A stretch of DNA of 64,000 nt from Ixodes scapularis (taxonomy: Eukaryota > Arthropoda > Arachnida > Ixodida > Ixodidae). A model generated the notes under the pieces. The model did not search any database. It was not told the DNA's origin and saw only the letters and a list, made by a program, of their open reading frames with translations. The stretch's first letter is position 1, and the number at the start of each line of letters is the position of its first letter. The stretch is from contig NW_024609837.1 of NCBI RefSeq assembly GCF_016920785.2, forward strand, positions 48,362,745 to 48,426,744, given 5' to 3'. The position numbers were made by a program, and so were the translations under genes. Positions 20,998 through 32,385 of this stretch are shown here, one piece after another.

Positions 20998-22242
20998 ATG
21001 GTTATATTTTGTTGGTGAAACAATTCGTTGATCCGTCTTGTATTTTAAGTAGATCATGTTTGCGATCTCAGTGGCAGAGAATGTACCGAAAAATGCACTT
21101 AGCTTGATGAGACATTCATTTACTAGGCGGACGTGTACTGTGAACTAAATGTTTGCAAGAAAATAAAAGACGGTTACAAGTCCGCGAATCCGGTACTACT
21201 AGGCTCAGTGCAATGAGGGGCCGACGAGGCTTAGTGTATTGCACGATATCGCACAACGTAGTCTCGCCCGGCATAGACGATGTGGAGAGAGTGTTGATAG
21301 CCACGAAACTGAAACAGATAAAGTAGCAAGTTGTGGAGTCTAGAAAGGAGCGAGGGGATTCAGCCCATTTTCTCTTTCTTTTTTTTTTCCAGTTTAATAA
21401 TTCAACGTTTAATCATTTCGAAATATAAATAATATATGCCATAACCAATATACAAACTTTGCTTTAACGTTTCCAATGGATTTCAGAAGGGATCCTAACG
21501 CTTCGAATGTTCCTTATTTAAAATAACAATGGGCACAAGAAAAAGTATAGATTTGTCTGCTATGCAATCTTTTTCGTTTGCCGGTTCATATGTGTGATTA
21601 GAACTTCATACTTACTATCAGACCAGGAGACCATCAAACCATCAGACGTCCCAAAATACAACTCCTTCAGACAACCAGACCTTCAGCCCGTCAGGATTTT
21701 TTTTTATGATGTTTTTTTGTGGGCGTGTCGTTTCGCTGTACTCCTACTAATAACAGTAACAATACGTATATTTGCTTGACATGCGCCTATCCGAGAGCGA
21801 ACATGGCTTGAGTCCGCCTCCATGTCTGGTATGTTTCCGAGTTGATTTATGATGTGCTACGGGTGGCGCTTCTACCGTACGTTCTAACTTTCGGTTCAAT
21901 CCTTCTAATTAGGTGCCGAAGTATAGGTCATCTTGGGATCAGTTACTTTCAGTAACATTTCGATACATAATCGTGGCGCACGATTGTTCGATATACCCCG
22001 ATTTTAAGGCCTTCACAGTGCTCTACATCTACTAGTCTTTTTTTCTTTCTGTTCTTAAGGCTTGCAACACGCCAGCAACATTGAGAACATATGTCTTGTA
22101 GGGGAAGTTTTGGATGGCACAGTATTGTCAGAAAGCAAATGTAGCATGATAACAATCCCTGCACATGATAGTCCCTCCTAAGGATTTCAGGTTGAACTTG
22201 CTACACAATATTTCTTAATGAGTGTTTTAATTAATTTTACAG
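20700..22242. other. Non-coding interval
   Basis: A poly(T) tract lies near 20970-20993 and another near 21380-21389. Outlying units of the 21-bp minisatellite lie at 21618-21700. No gene is recognised. Confidence 0.4.
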
Positions 22243-22605
22243 GCTACGCCGTCGATGCCCCTTGGGATCCGTCCCAAGTCTCGGACTGGTGTCGTGCAAA
22301 GGATCTCACTGTTGGCGTGTCACATTCCCCAAAGACTCTAGGCCCCACCATTCTGAAATGTCTGATCCCAGACTTCTGCAAAATTTGGACGTTTTAGTGA
22401 TTTATACAGCGTAAGGTCGGTCTGCCAGTAGGGGCGACACTGGTCGTCCAAGCCTGCCATCTGCAGTCGTCCAAGCCTCTCAGACCGGAACTTTCTGCTA
22501 CTTGACGAATTTACCAAGAATGCATGCACTTTGACGGAGTGCTGTGGTGTAGCAGGAGCGACAGCACGAACCAGCAAAGCTGCCGTCTGTTATGCCTGAA
22601 ATAAA
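22243..22605 (+). other. Candidate 3'-terminal exon or processed 3' end (unassigned)
   Basis: The acceptor-like TTTTAATTAATTTTACAG is followed by a GC-richer stretch beginning GCTACGCCGTCGATGC. It ends near a canonical AATAAA at 22600-22605. One frame reads GYAVDAPWDPSQVSDWC before a stop about 50 codons in. I do not recognise the peptide. It could be an exon of an unrelated transcript or the 3' end of a mobile element. Confidence 0.25.
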
Positions 22606-23599
22606 TGCGTATAGCAATGCTAGATGTTGTTTTATAACAAAGTGATTGTTATTTCTTTTTCTTGTTTGCATGTAACTTGCTTCTTCAAGGTTCCGGTGAA
22701 GGTTCCATGGTTTCACTCCTATCAGATATCGGAGCACCTAAGCTCATGAAATGTGTGCACTTTGAGGTGAATAACTTGAAAGGTGGCTGGCCCAACAGGG
22801 TTTGAAGCTCCAGCCGGCGCATGGATGATGACCACCAATTAGAACTTGAATATCCATGTGATGCCTGAAACCGAGCCTTTTATGTCTCCTTCTCATGCTG
22901 CCTGGAAAATCAGGCAGTTTGAAATAACTCATACATAGGAATTATTGACTTACACAGAGTAGAAAAATTAATCTACTCTGATTGCGTTTAAAGTAAAGGA
23001 CGTGATTATGCGCATATCACAGACGAAGTAGTCAACGTGTTATACCAACAACTCACGCAGATCGTACTAGCAAACCTAATATGTTGTAATTAGTTTCTAT
23101 ATAAGGTGACCCAAATGTTTGTGCAGAATGTAGCAATGTCATTAACCCTTTGACAGTCGTCTCCGCATACGTACGGAGGTGATGACATATTTAAAAGTAC
23201 CCGCCTAAACGCGAACCAGTGGACACCGGAGGAGGTGTTGCGATTTGCTAGGTATATTGGGAACCATAAACAATATATTCGAGGATTGTTTTCGCATTGT
23301 TAGGCTGTTCATTGTTTTGCAAAGGCTATTTATAGTTTTAAGTTTAAATGCTCCGTGCACGTGATGCTCACGTGCACGGAGCATCACGTGCACGGGGCTG
23401 CAGTGGAAGCACTGGCCATTCGGATTCAAACATCTAATGATTTTTGGAATTAAATTTGGGGTGTGGTAGCTCATCACCCAAAGGGGAAGTTCTGTAAAGT
23501 TCCTCCAGTTAGGAATCTAAAAACGCTTGAATGTTCCGGAAGAGGATGCGACAATATAAAATCGAATGGAAAAAAGGTGTCAACTTTTCGCTTTCAATA
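22606..23599. other. Non-coding interval
   Basis: A short exact inverted repeat of CTCCGTGCACGTGATGCTCA-like sequence lies at about 23348-23392 and forms a hairpin. Nothing else is recognised. Confidence 0.4.
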
Positions 23600-23607
23600 T
23601 TTTCACT

Positions 23608-24458
23608 CAGGGATGGGCAGTATTTCAATTACTTTGTGTATTTTGCATTTGTATTTAACTACAAATTGGGTAGTGTATTTGACGTGTGTATTTAAACACC
23701 AAAAAACGTGGGTATTCCAAATACAAGTATAATTAAATACAATTTTGTGGGCGAAAATCCATCCCTCAAATTTATTGTCACTCTCCAGAGCAGGAAGAAA
23801 ACTACGTTCTGCACAAAACGCAGTTTCTCTCAATCAAGCACAAGCGTTTAGTGAATTTGTGATTGCGGTGCTAGTCCAGGGCAAGAATAGTGACGAAATC
23901 GACGTAGACTGGCTAAATAAGTTCCTGTGACACCTTGTGATTTTTTCCAGCCTGATTTCCATCCATATTTTTACCTGGAACATTCTAAATGCGCGAGTCG
24001 TCCAGATTTTCGTAACTGGTGCGCGTTGCAACAATAAAACGTTATCTAGCGAGTGCTGCGCGTCTTGGTCGTCTCGGTTCTTTGTTGGTCTATGCCAAAA
24101 TGTAATCGGCAAAAAAAAAGCTGCTTGAAGCTCTGTACTTTTTTCACTTATTACGTCCAAGCTGATTACATTTCTATTACGTTATGAGAGCCTCGCACAA
24201 TAACTCCCGAGAGTGCGATGCAAAATTAAAATGAGATACCCAGAAACCCGTTGCAGGTGTCCTGAAGTCGCTGATGCAAATTTTAAGGAAGGTATCTGGA
24301 AAAGTATTTGGACGAGACCAAATATATTTGGTTGTATTTGTATCTTGAACTTAAATGTTTTTTTGGAAATGTAATTAAATTTCTAACTAAATACATTCTT
24401 GCAAAGTATTTTGTATTTGCATTTCGATACATATTTGCATGTATTTTGCCCATCTCTG
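23608..24458. mobile_element. hAT-type non-autonomous element B, with 8-bp target duplication
   Basis: Termini CAGGGATGGGCA and TGCCCATCTCTG are flanked by an 8-bp duplication TTTTCACT (23600-23607 and 24459-24466). The body is the reverse complement of element A without the SINE. Subterminal AAATAC/GTATTT motifs are present. No transposase is present. Confidence 0.93.
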
Positions 24459-24466
24459 TTTTCACT

Positions 24467-25619
24467 TGATGCATTGAAATCTAAGAAACCTGCAAGCACT
24501 GTACCTAAACAACCTATATTGACCCTTTCTTTACACTATTCCTTAGCACATAAAACCGGACCACCGAAAATAATAAAAAAGAAATAAACTACGTCCAAGG
24601 GTTAATAGAGACTGTGCAAGAAAAAACATTTTGTAAACTCTTTCTGTGAGGCGCAATGTCCAAAAGGTGTGCACAAGGCATATGCTTGAAGCGGTGAAAA
24701 GATACTTGATAGACATGGAGGTCGTATCCTGGCTTACAGAACCGTAACACATCAGTCACACTGCTTGTACATCATACAGAAGACAGTTTTTGCTGCAGAC
24801 AATTGTATTCCGACAGGCCTCAAGCACCGTAGAAGCCAATCATGCTTCCAACATGCCTCAAGACAGTTGTAACTATTCTGAAGTCATGCAGGGAAGGCCT
24901 CCAAGAGTGTCTGCAGTCTGTCTTTTGTGTGATGAATTCTCTGAGACCGCGACTTAAACGTTGTACGAAGATGAGCTATGAAATGTGCTGGTGCAAGCGC
25001 AGTTCAATCCAGGGTGCTTTCATAGCACTCCTTGCGCTCATGCGCCTTGAGAAGCAAGAGGATCATGATAATAACTTCACTACGCTTTGAAGGACGGATT
25101 GCGCAAATGAGATTTCGATCAAACCCGCCCTTCCACGCCAGTGAATTTTACAAATTGTACATTAGTCATACTTCTGTTTGCTGCGTTACCTGAAAGGCAA
25201 CATACAGACCAACCAAGTATCGTGCGACCGCAGGTGTACACTTTGTATGTTGTTCTTTTTCTCTTGTAAGTAGAGACGCAGTCAGCCTCTGGTCGCAGAG
25301 CTGGGGAGCGATTACCTTGCGCTTTAGGCGCTTCGCCACATACATATGTCTAAGTGTGTGCTTGGGATGCTTTGAACGCGGCCCCAGTAGTTGCTGAGCT
25401 CTTGATTTATGTCACCCGTGGGATTAACGAAGATAGCTTATGCGGTGTGGTCATTCAAAATGGTAAATGCGGATACACGAGGGGGAAGAGAACAGGGGGG
25501 TTATCACAGCAGTGTACTCTGCCGCCTGTGTTCACACTCACAACCAGGTTTTTCATACCTCTCTGAAGCGTTCCGAAATTCCTCATGACCTTGACTTTAA
25601 CTAAGCTCGCCGTTATTCA
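24467..25619. other. Non-coding or unrecognised interval
   Basis: An 82-codon frame (24842-25090, +) has a Cys-rich composition but no motif I recognise. Nothing else is supported. Confidence 0.35.
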
Positions 25620-26402
25620 CGTCTCCGGTCTCCTAAAGGTTAAAGCTGTCTGACAGTTTACGCTGGCAGATCTTAGTAATAGGTGTGTGAAGGCATGTGG
25701 GAACTGCTGAAAGCAAAGATACAGTCTTTGAACGTTGGTTATACGTGCAGCACAGATAATAATTAGAAGAAAAAAAATGAGGATCCAGGAACTGTATGCA
25801 ATTTTCCGTTGGCAATTTCCATGTGAAGTTTAGTGCACCTGAGAGTCAAATAAACAAGTGAACTATTGTTGTGACAGCAACTTCCAAACCTTATATCTGT
25901 ACAAACCCCCGATACAATGAGTAAGTCGTCCACATATGGGAAAACTTTCACCAAATTCATCCCCACCAAAGCTTGAGAAACGCTCTTGTCCATGCCAGAA
26001 AAACAAAATGCCACAGAACCACTTTTACCATAGGCCCAACACAGATTCCATCTATCTGAACTTTGAACTGTGCCTCGAAACTGAAAGCCGTTGACAACGA
26101 ATAAAATTCCAGTAGCGCCAAATGTTATCAATGTCAATTCCCGTGGAATTCTATAATCAGAGTCTCTCCAACTCTTCAATCTTATGGCGAACAGCTCTAA
26201 AACGACGACCGCGTGAAACATAGTAATACGATTCTTCCACGTCCAAAGAGAAGGCTGTGATCGCACCCTTCAAAGCCGTCATCAGCTGTTGCACAATTTT
26301 ACCGGAGCTTCTAACAAATGAAGGACGGTTGTGGAAAGCTCTCTTAGAAGACGCTCTAGGTACTGGATGACCCGAACTTGGAAATAACTTTTTCAGAAAC
26401 AA
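25620..26402 (-). pseudogene. Penelope-like element reverse transcriptase fragment
   Basis: On the - strand, AFSLDVEESYYYVSR and FRAVRHKIEEL match the PLE RT block that carries the first catalytic Asp (SLDV). After a frameshift, FPYVDDLLIVSG gives the catalytic YVDD (codons at 25925-25936). The downstream TYNQRSKTVSLLSAVPTC segment resembles the PLE region after the RT. The fragment lacks its N-terminus and GIY-YIG end and contains frame changes. PLE RTs copy their template at chromosome breaks and are distinct from LINE and LTR RTs. Confidence 0.72.
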
Positions 26403-28244
26403 TAACCCGTAATGGAAAGTTAGGTTTGTCTCTTTCCTTCGTGTTTCATGTTTTGTTCGTGTTTCAGTTCACACTTGTAACCTTTCAAATGATATGATGA
26501 TATGATATGAACTAACTAGACCCAACCAAACTTTTAATGACAATCCCAAATTTTTGCCATATCTTCTTTTTTATTATTTTAGAGTTTTATATATCTGCTC
26601 ATTCATTGTCAATATTCTTCGCTCTCTTAAATATAGAGTATTTGCGTTATGCTTAATACGAGAGACATGAAGTTGTGCTTATGGGTACAAGAAATAAAGC
26701 GACATTAATATGTTATTAGAAAATAGGCCAGTAATGTTAGTATTATGAAATATATTAGTAGTACCATTCGCTGCGGAGATGCCGCCCAGTAAAGATGCAT
26801 GTCTGATTTGCTCTCGCTGCTTTTACGGACGACAAAGATTTCTTCGCTGCACTGAGTGCCAACTTCGCGCGCGTACGAAGTCCGTACGTTTTTCGGAGAC
26901 CAAACGCTCATGTCTTCAGCCTGCGGTGAGCTCATTTGTCTGCCAGAGCTGTGTCAAGATCAGCGGTGGAGCTAGGCCTAACGTCAGCGGCGTGGTCTCC
27001 CGTGATCCCAGCATCCTGTTCACCCGCTCTCCTCCTCCGCTTCTACGCCATCGGCCTCCCCTGTATGTACGGTGACGCTGCCTGCCTCCTCTCCCTATGA
27101 CCTCGACGCACATGGGGCCCTCACCCTGCAGTCCATTCGGTCCCTTCTCCTCGACGCGCTGGAAGGAATTCATGAGCAGAGACAGCAGGCGGAACTCCAG
27201 GTGGGCTCTATGCCTGCCTGCGGGCGGAAGTTCACAGCTTACGCGACGTGCTTTGCTAGTGAGTGCGGATTGATGCTGAGGTCCAGGCAGGGCTTTTGGG
27301 AGGAAAAACATTTGCTGCGTTCTAGGAGAGAACGTATTTTAATAGTTCTGTTTTACCTTCCTCCTCAGACGACAGAACATGATTGCCAAAGATGTCTCGC
27401 TGACATTCAAGATATCGTGAAAGACTCACAGGGGAGCAATATCTTAATATTGCGGAATTTTAACGCTCCAGGTATTAACTGGACGCAGTTTAGTGTCCTT
27501 ACTGACAACTATTATTGTAAACAAAAAAACAACTATCTCCTCAACTTCTTTTTTAGATCTTAGACAGAAAAATAACACTCTAAACGACCAAGGTAATGCT
27601 TTAGATTTATGCCTTTCAAACATGAACGGTATACGCGTGGCTCGAAGTGAACTTTCTATGGTTCCTGGGGATATGTATCACTCTACTCTTGATGTAGTTC
27701 TTTCTGTTTTTGAACTTCCGGTCCTCAGTCCCTCTAATGGTCCTTCCGCACACACATCGTATAAGTATTCAGCGGAGGACCACAATGGAATGTATCACCA
27801 TCTGTCGGGTGTTGACTTGGCTTCTATCTTGGAGTCGTCTGATGTCAGCGACCAAGTATATCTCCTCACAAGTGTTGTTCAGGGGGCCATAGACACATAT
27901 ATCACTCTTAAAACATCTAAAAAATCTCGCTTCTCTAACTGCTTCTCTCGTGAACTCAAAAAGCTTTTAAAACGAAAAGATCTTTACACAGGAGGTTTAA
28001 GAAAAGTGGTCTTCGAAAATGGGAAGTTGAATTTAAAATTTGCAGAAAGCGATGTAAGAAAATTCTAAACCGTGATTGCCAGGCGCAATGTGACTCGGTC
28101 GAATCAGATCTCATTAAAAATCCCTAGAAATTTTGGATGTACGCTAAATCGCGCTTGAGGAAGAAAAATATTGAGTCCAAAATCGTTTTGAATCAGCATA
28201 ACGACAGTGCGAAGGGCATGTTTGAGTTGTTTGCGGATCACTTT

Positions 28245-30049
28245 TGTGGTTCTCCATTGGGCCACTGCCTTTGGGAGTACCACAATCGTGGCGAGACGCT
28301 CTAGCGCGAAGCGGGTTCCTACTCACGTGGCATGCTGCTCGTTGAGTGCAACCAGACACCAGTCACGTTGGTAACGGTGATAAAATCTGTTTATTTACAA
28401 TGAAACAGAAAGAAGAAAACAGCAGCTATAAGCTGGTGAACGCCTTCGGTGTGGAGATCGCCCACGGCCGAACGGTCGGTCCCAATGGTACAAGAAATGG
28501 GGTAAACGCTCACCGGTGCGCTGGACGGTTCGCCGTTGTCGCCGCCGCCGAATCCCAGGAAGAAGAGAGCGAGATACTGCTGTCCGCTGTTTTTTTTTTA
28601 AGATAACAGCGGGGGCGAAGTGGCCAATCAAGGAGCGACACGTCAATCTCCTATGTGCAGGGGTTCGTTACGGAAATCGCCCCAAAGGGGGAGAGGATGA
28701 AGCCACTGAATGGATGGATGAATACGGCTAAGCCCTTTGGATCGGGCGGTAGCTTACGCCACCTAGCCATTTTGTTTTACCATTTAAGCTTAGAATATTT
28801 AAATGTGAAATCTATATTCTCTCCGCAGTGCAAAGAAAGTGAGGCTATGAAACCCCCTTGCCATCAGTGAATAAGAAAATACCTAGTTTTCTCTCAATTT
28901 CTGCCACCATTCACTTAATCTTTGCTTGGTAATCTCTACAGTCTTGAAATCCACTCTCCCTTCGCTGTCTTTAAAACCCAATTACTTTATTAAATCTATG
29001 TTGTCTTCGGTAGGCATGGGGTGAAGCCCTTTACAGTAGAGTATCAAGTGCTCCGCCGTCTCGTCGTCCTCTCCACAAGCAGTGCACACTGTATCCATTT
29101 CCTGGTACTTCACTCTGTATGTTCCGGTTCGCAGAACACCCGTCCTCGCCTTAAACAACAATGAGCTTCCCCTAGAATTGTCATAAATGCTCTCTTTGGC
29201 AATAACTGTTTTGTTTAATCTATAGCTTTCCAGAGCCGTCTTTGTCTGCATTCCCTCTAGCCACCGATCTCTTTCTGTGGCCTTAACTTTCTTCTTAACT
29301 GAGACTTGCTCTTCCGTATCTTAGCAATAGCCCAAAAACTTTCCTCTTAATTTCCTAGTGCGCTGTCTCCACTTTGTGTCTACACTCCTCATGTATAAAT
29401 AGCTGAAAACCTTTCGTGCTCTTTGCTCCCCATCCATTTGCCTCAACCTATCCTCAAATTCTATCTTGCTCACCGCTTCTCTGCTTTCAAATGACGCCCA
29501 TCCCATGGCTCCTTGTACTCCCTGGTTTGGCGTTTTGCAATGTGCCCCCAAAGCCAGTCTACCTACTCCGTACTGTTTTATTTCTAGTCTCGCATGCACT
29601 TTAAATTTCATGCATAGCACTGCTTTTCCAAAAGTCAAGCCAGGCACCATGACCCCCTTTCCAAATCTCTCTCACCACCTCATACCTGTTGTAATTCCAA
29701 AGTGCTCTATTTTTCATTACAGCTGCACTTCTGTTGCCGCTACCTATTATATACTTTTCATGCTTACTGAGATATTCTGCACCATCACATATCCATACTC
29801 CTAGATACTTGTAGTTACTAGCTCTCTCAACTGTAATATTCTGTATCTTCAGCCTTTCAACCTCATCCTCGTTAAAAATCATGATTGCTGATTTTTCGCT
29901 ACTCAATTCTAAACCTAATTCCTCTCCTTCCTTACCACAGATGCTCACTCACTGTGGTAAGTAGCGCCACCTCTCGCTACGTCGGCGCGGCCGCCACGGC
30001 GCGCCAAAAGGCTGACGCGACAGAATGTTGAGGGATCACAATCCCCACA
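28245..30049 (-). mobile_element. Solo LTR inserted in the LINE, itself split by another LINE
   Basis: Borders read TGTGGTTCTCC at 28245 and AATCCCCACA at 30049, i.e. TGTGG...CCACA on the - strand. Flanking LINE codons join back in frame once the insert and a short T-run duplication (about 4 bp, TTTT) are removed. On the - strand an AATAAA lies near 28390, followed by ACAGATTTTATCACCG, a typical LTR R/U5-like arrangement. Bases 28705-29945 are a separate LINE fragment. Confidence 0.62.
28705..29945 (-). pseudogene. R1/I-like LINE 3' fragment nested in the LTR
   Basis: On the - strand from 29945, the frame reads ELGLELSSEKSAIMIFN and SNYKYLGVWI, the RT thumb block after the catalytic site. 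Further down, YDNSRGSSLLFKARTG and a CTACGE...HLILYC zinc-type C-terminus appear. This layout is typical of tick LINEs with a C-terminal Cys/His motif. The 3' tail contains repeated TCATCCATCCA. It is 5'-truncated and frameshifted between 29251 and 29650. A CAGTG direct repeat at its ends may be the target duplication. Confidence 0.72.
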
Positions 30050-30717
30050 GTTTTCGTCAGTCTACAACAATATTAATAACTGCTCCTTAGCTATATTGCC
30101 TCACTCGGAAGGTTTGGAGACTCAGTAGGTTCTGTAGTTGTCGATGAGGAATGTGTTAGGCTATGTATTGAGAAAATGAGACGCACATTGTCTACAGATC
30201 ATGACGGGATACCCGCTGCAATTGCTAAAGGTAATCATGAATTACTTACGCCTATACTGTGCACAATTTGTAATGACTCCTTGACGTTAGGTATATTCCC
30301 TGACGACTGGAAACTGGCAGTGGTTGTTCCGGTCCTGAAACCTTGAAATAGTGGTGATCTTCTTAATTAAAAACCAATTTTTCTCCTCTCTTCTTTTTCC
30401 AAACTCTTTGAAATGGTAATCCATCAATTCCTCTTGTTCAAGTTTCGTAGTATAGTCATTCCTAATCAGCATGGTTTCGTGTCCGGCAGATCGACATCTA
30501 CCAATCTTGTATTTTTTACGTCTGCTGCATCTGAAGTAGTTTGTGATAAAGATCACCTTGACGTTTCTTATTTCGACCTGAGTAAGACATTCGACGTAGT
30601 CAGCCACAACATTCCCTTATACAAGCTTGCCTCGTACGGAGTATGTGGTTAACACACAATTTGTTAAAAAGCTATTTGTCTGATAGGCAAGCCTGCGTCC
30701 GCGTCAACAATACTGTT

Positions 30718-31133
30718 GTCACGAATGGCGATGTGACAAGAGAAGAATAACTGAAGAAACTGAAACGTTTAATGAGGCGAACTTGTGCCCAAAATAAAAA
30801 GGAAATAGAAGATAACAGCAGAGCGTCGCGGGCGTCGAGGTCGGCGTAAAAGCAGAGTCGAACGCTGGGGCGAGACCGAGTCCGCATGCTTTGCGGAGTC
30901 CCTTATGTACCCTCGTTGGTTTCTGGATCATTCGGCATAGAACTTTCGGTGCGTAGAACCATCGGAACTCGATCAGGTGAGAATGCTCTCGAACTTACGA
31001 GAAGGCCAAGCTGAAAGAATAAATAAAGTGACAGTCCGCTTGACTGGAATCGAACCTACACCTTCCGCGCGACGGTCAAGCGCGGTAACCACTCGGCCAC
31101 GCACGCGCTTGCTCGTCCACGTGCGTGGCACTA
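30718..31133 (-). mobile_element. tRNA-derived SINE, copy 3, inside the LINE RT
   Basis: On the - strand, A box TGGCCGAGTGG and B box GGTTCGATTCC are perfect. The body matches copies 1 and 2. It splits the LINE RT between the RVNNTV segment and SSLYKASSGVPQG, which are contiguous in the uninterrupted protein. Confidence 0.85.
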
Positions 31134-32385
31134 TCTCGTCCTTGTACAAGGCAAGCTCTGGAGTGCCTCAGGGGTCTGTCTGGGGCCCCCTCGTTTTTAA
31201 TATTTTCTTTTTGTAAATGACGTCTTTGAAGTTATATTAAACTCTCCATTTCTGCAGTACGCTGATTATATAAAACGTTACAAAAAAGTATAGACCTTAG
31301 AGGTTGCATCACGCTTCAGAATGATGCATAATCCTTCTTTCATTGGTGTTTAGAGAATGACCTCCGTTTGAATCATACTAAAACAAAAGTAATGACATAT
31401 TCTCGCAAGACCTACGATATATTTTTTTCCATATAGTTATCATGGCGAAGTACTGTCACGTGTAAGTAAAGTGAGGGACCTTGGTGTTTTTTTTTCTTTT
31501 TTCTTTTTATTCAACCCTGAGATTTGACACTCACGTTACCAGAGTAGTTTGATCCGCCTTGCTCAAGTTTGCCGTGTCTCGCATAACGAAGGAATTCAAA
31601 AGCCCGTCCGCTTTTTTCACGCTGTACTGTTCCTTAGATCCCAGCTAGAGTACGCCTCGGTTGTTTGGAACGGCATTTCCAAAACTAACGGTTTATCTGT
31701 CGAGCGAGTCCAAAACAAATTTATTTCTATGTTCGAATATCGTTACCCCAAAAAAGACGATCCTTGTTTAAACGTTGGGTGCAACTCGCAACTCGCCAAC
31801 CTGTTGAGCCTGCAGCCGCGTCAAGTAAAGACCAATCTCCCTCTTTTTTTTTAATGCCCTGCACGGCTCGATTAACTCTCCCAGCCTTCTCTCCGAAGTG
31901 AGCCTCAGAGTTCCACGTAGGCCTAGACGGCTTCAATCATATTTTTATATAGCTCGGCATTTTAGCCACTTAAACCCGATCCAAAGTTCGGCTGAGTGTT
32001 ATAATCACTGCTCTGACACTATTTATATTTTTAACTCATGTGGGAGAGAGTTCAGAAATGCTGTTCGAAACTTCCTCTTGCAAGAAAAGGGCCGATTAGT
32101 TGACGCGTTGATGTTTGTCAGTACGATATCCACGTATTCTCTTTTTGCTCTCGCACCTGGTAATGTCTCTGTTTTTTACGTTTAATTTCCCTTGATGATT
32201 TTATTGTCTTTCATACTTGTTAATTTTTTTACTCTGAGACCGGTGAACTACGTTGCCCTTCTGCACTCGTGCGTATATGTGTTTGTATGTGTATGTTTTG
32301 CTCTTTTCTTTTAGTGTGCCAGTACTAAGACCGATTGGTTGTTCCTGGATACTTTAATAAACACTGATTGATTGATTGATAATAA

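Larger units (their letters stand above)
26779..32385 (+). mobile_element. Non-LTR retrotransposon (LINE), nearly full length, doubly interrupted
   Basis: The 5' part (26779-26850) encodes a Cys-rich segment with C-x2-C-x2-C and CTEC spacing, like the PHD-type finger of LINE ORF1. At 27310-28068 an apurinic endonuclease-like domain is seen (RNFNAPGINW, then ALDLCLSN). RT blocks follow at 30170-30716 (MRRTLSTDHDGIP, PDDWKLAVVVPVLKP, PNQHGFVSGRST, YFDLSKTFDVVSHN). They resume at 31137 with SGVPQGSVWGPL and a mutated catalytic box QYADYIK (second Asp changed to Tyr). The C-terminal RSQLEYASVVWN block lies near 31640. The 3' end is AATAAA (32356-32361) and (TGAT)n at 32364-32380. Stops and frameshifts show it is dead. 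Insertions are an LTR at 28245-30049 and a SINE at 30718-31133. Confidence 0.85.

Noticed and set aside
24842..25090. Cys-rich 82-codon ORF as a gene or transposase domain
   Set aside because: No spacing matching a known zinc finger or transposase, and no splice or element borders.
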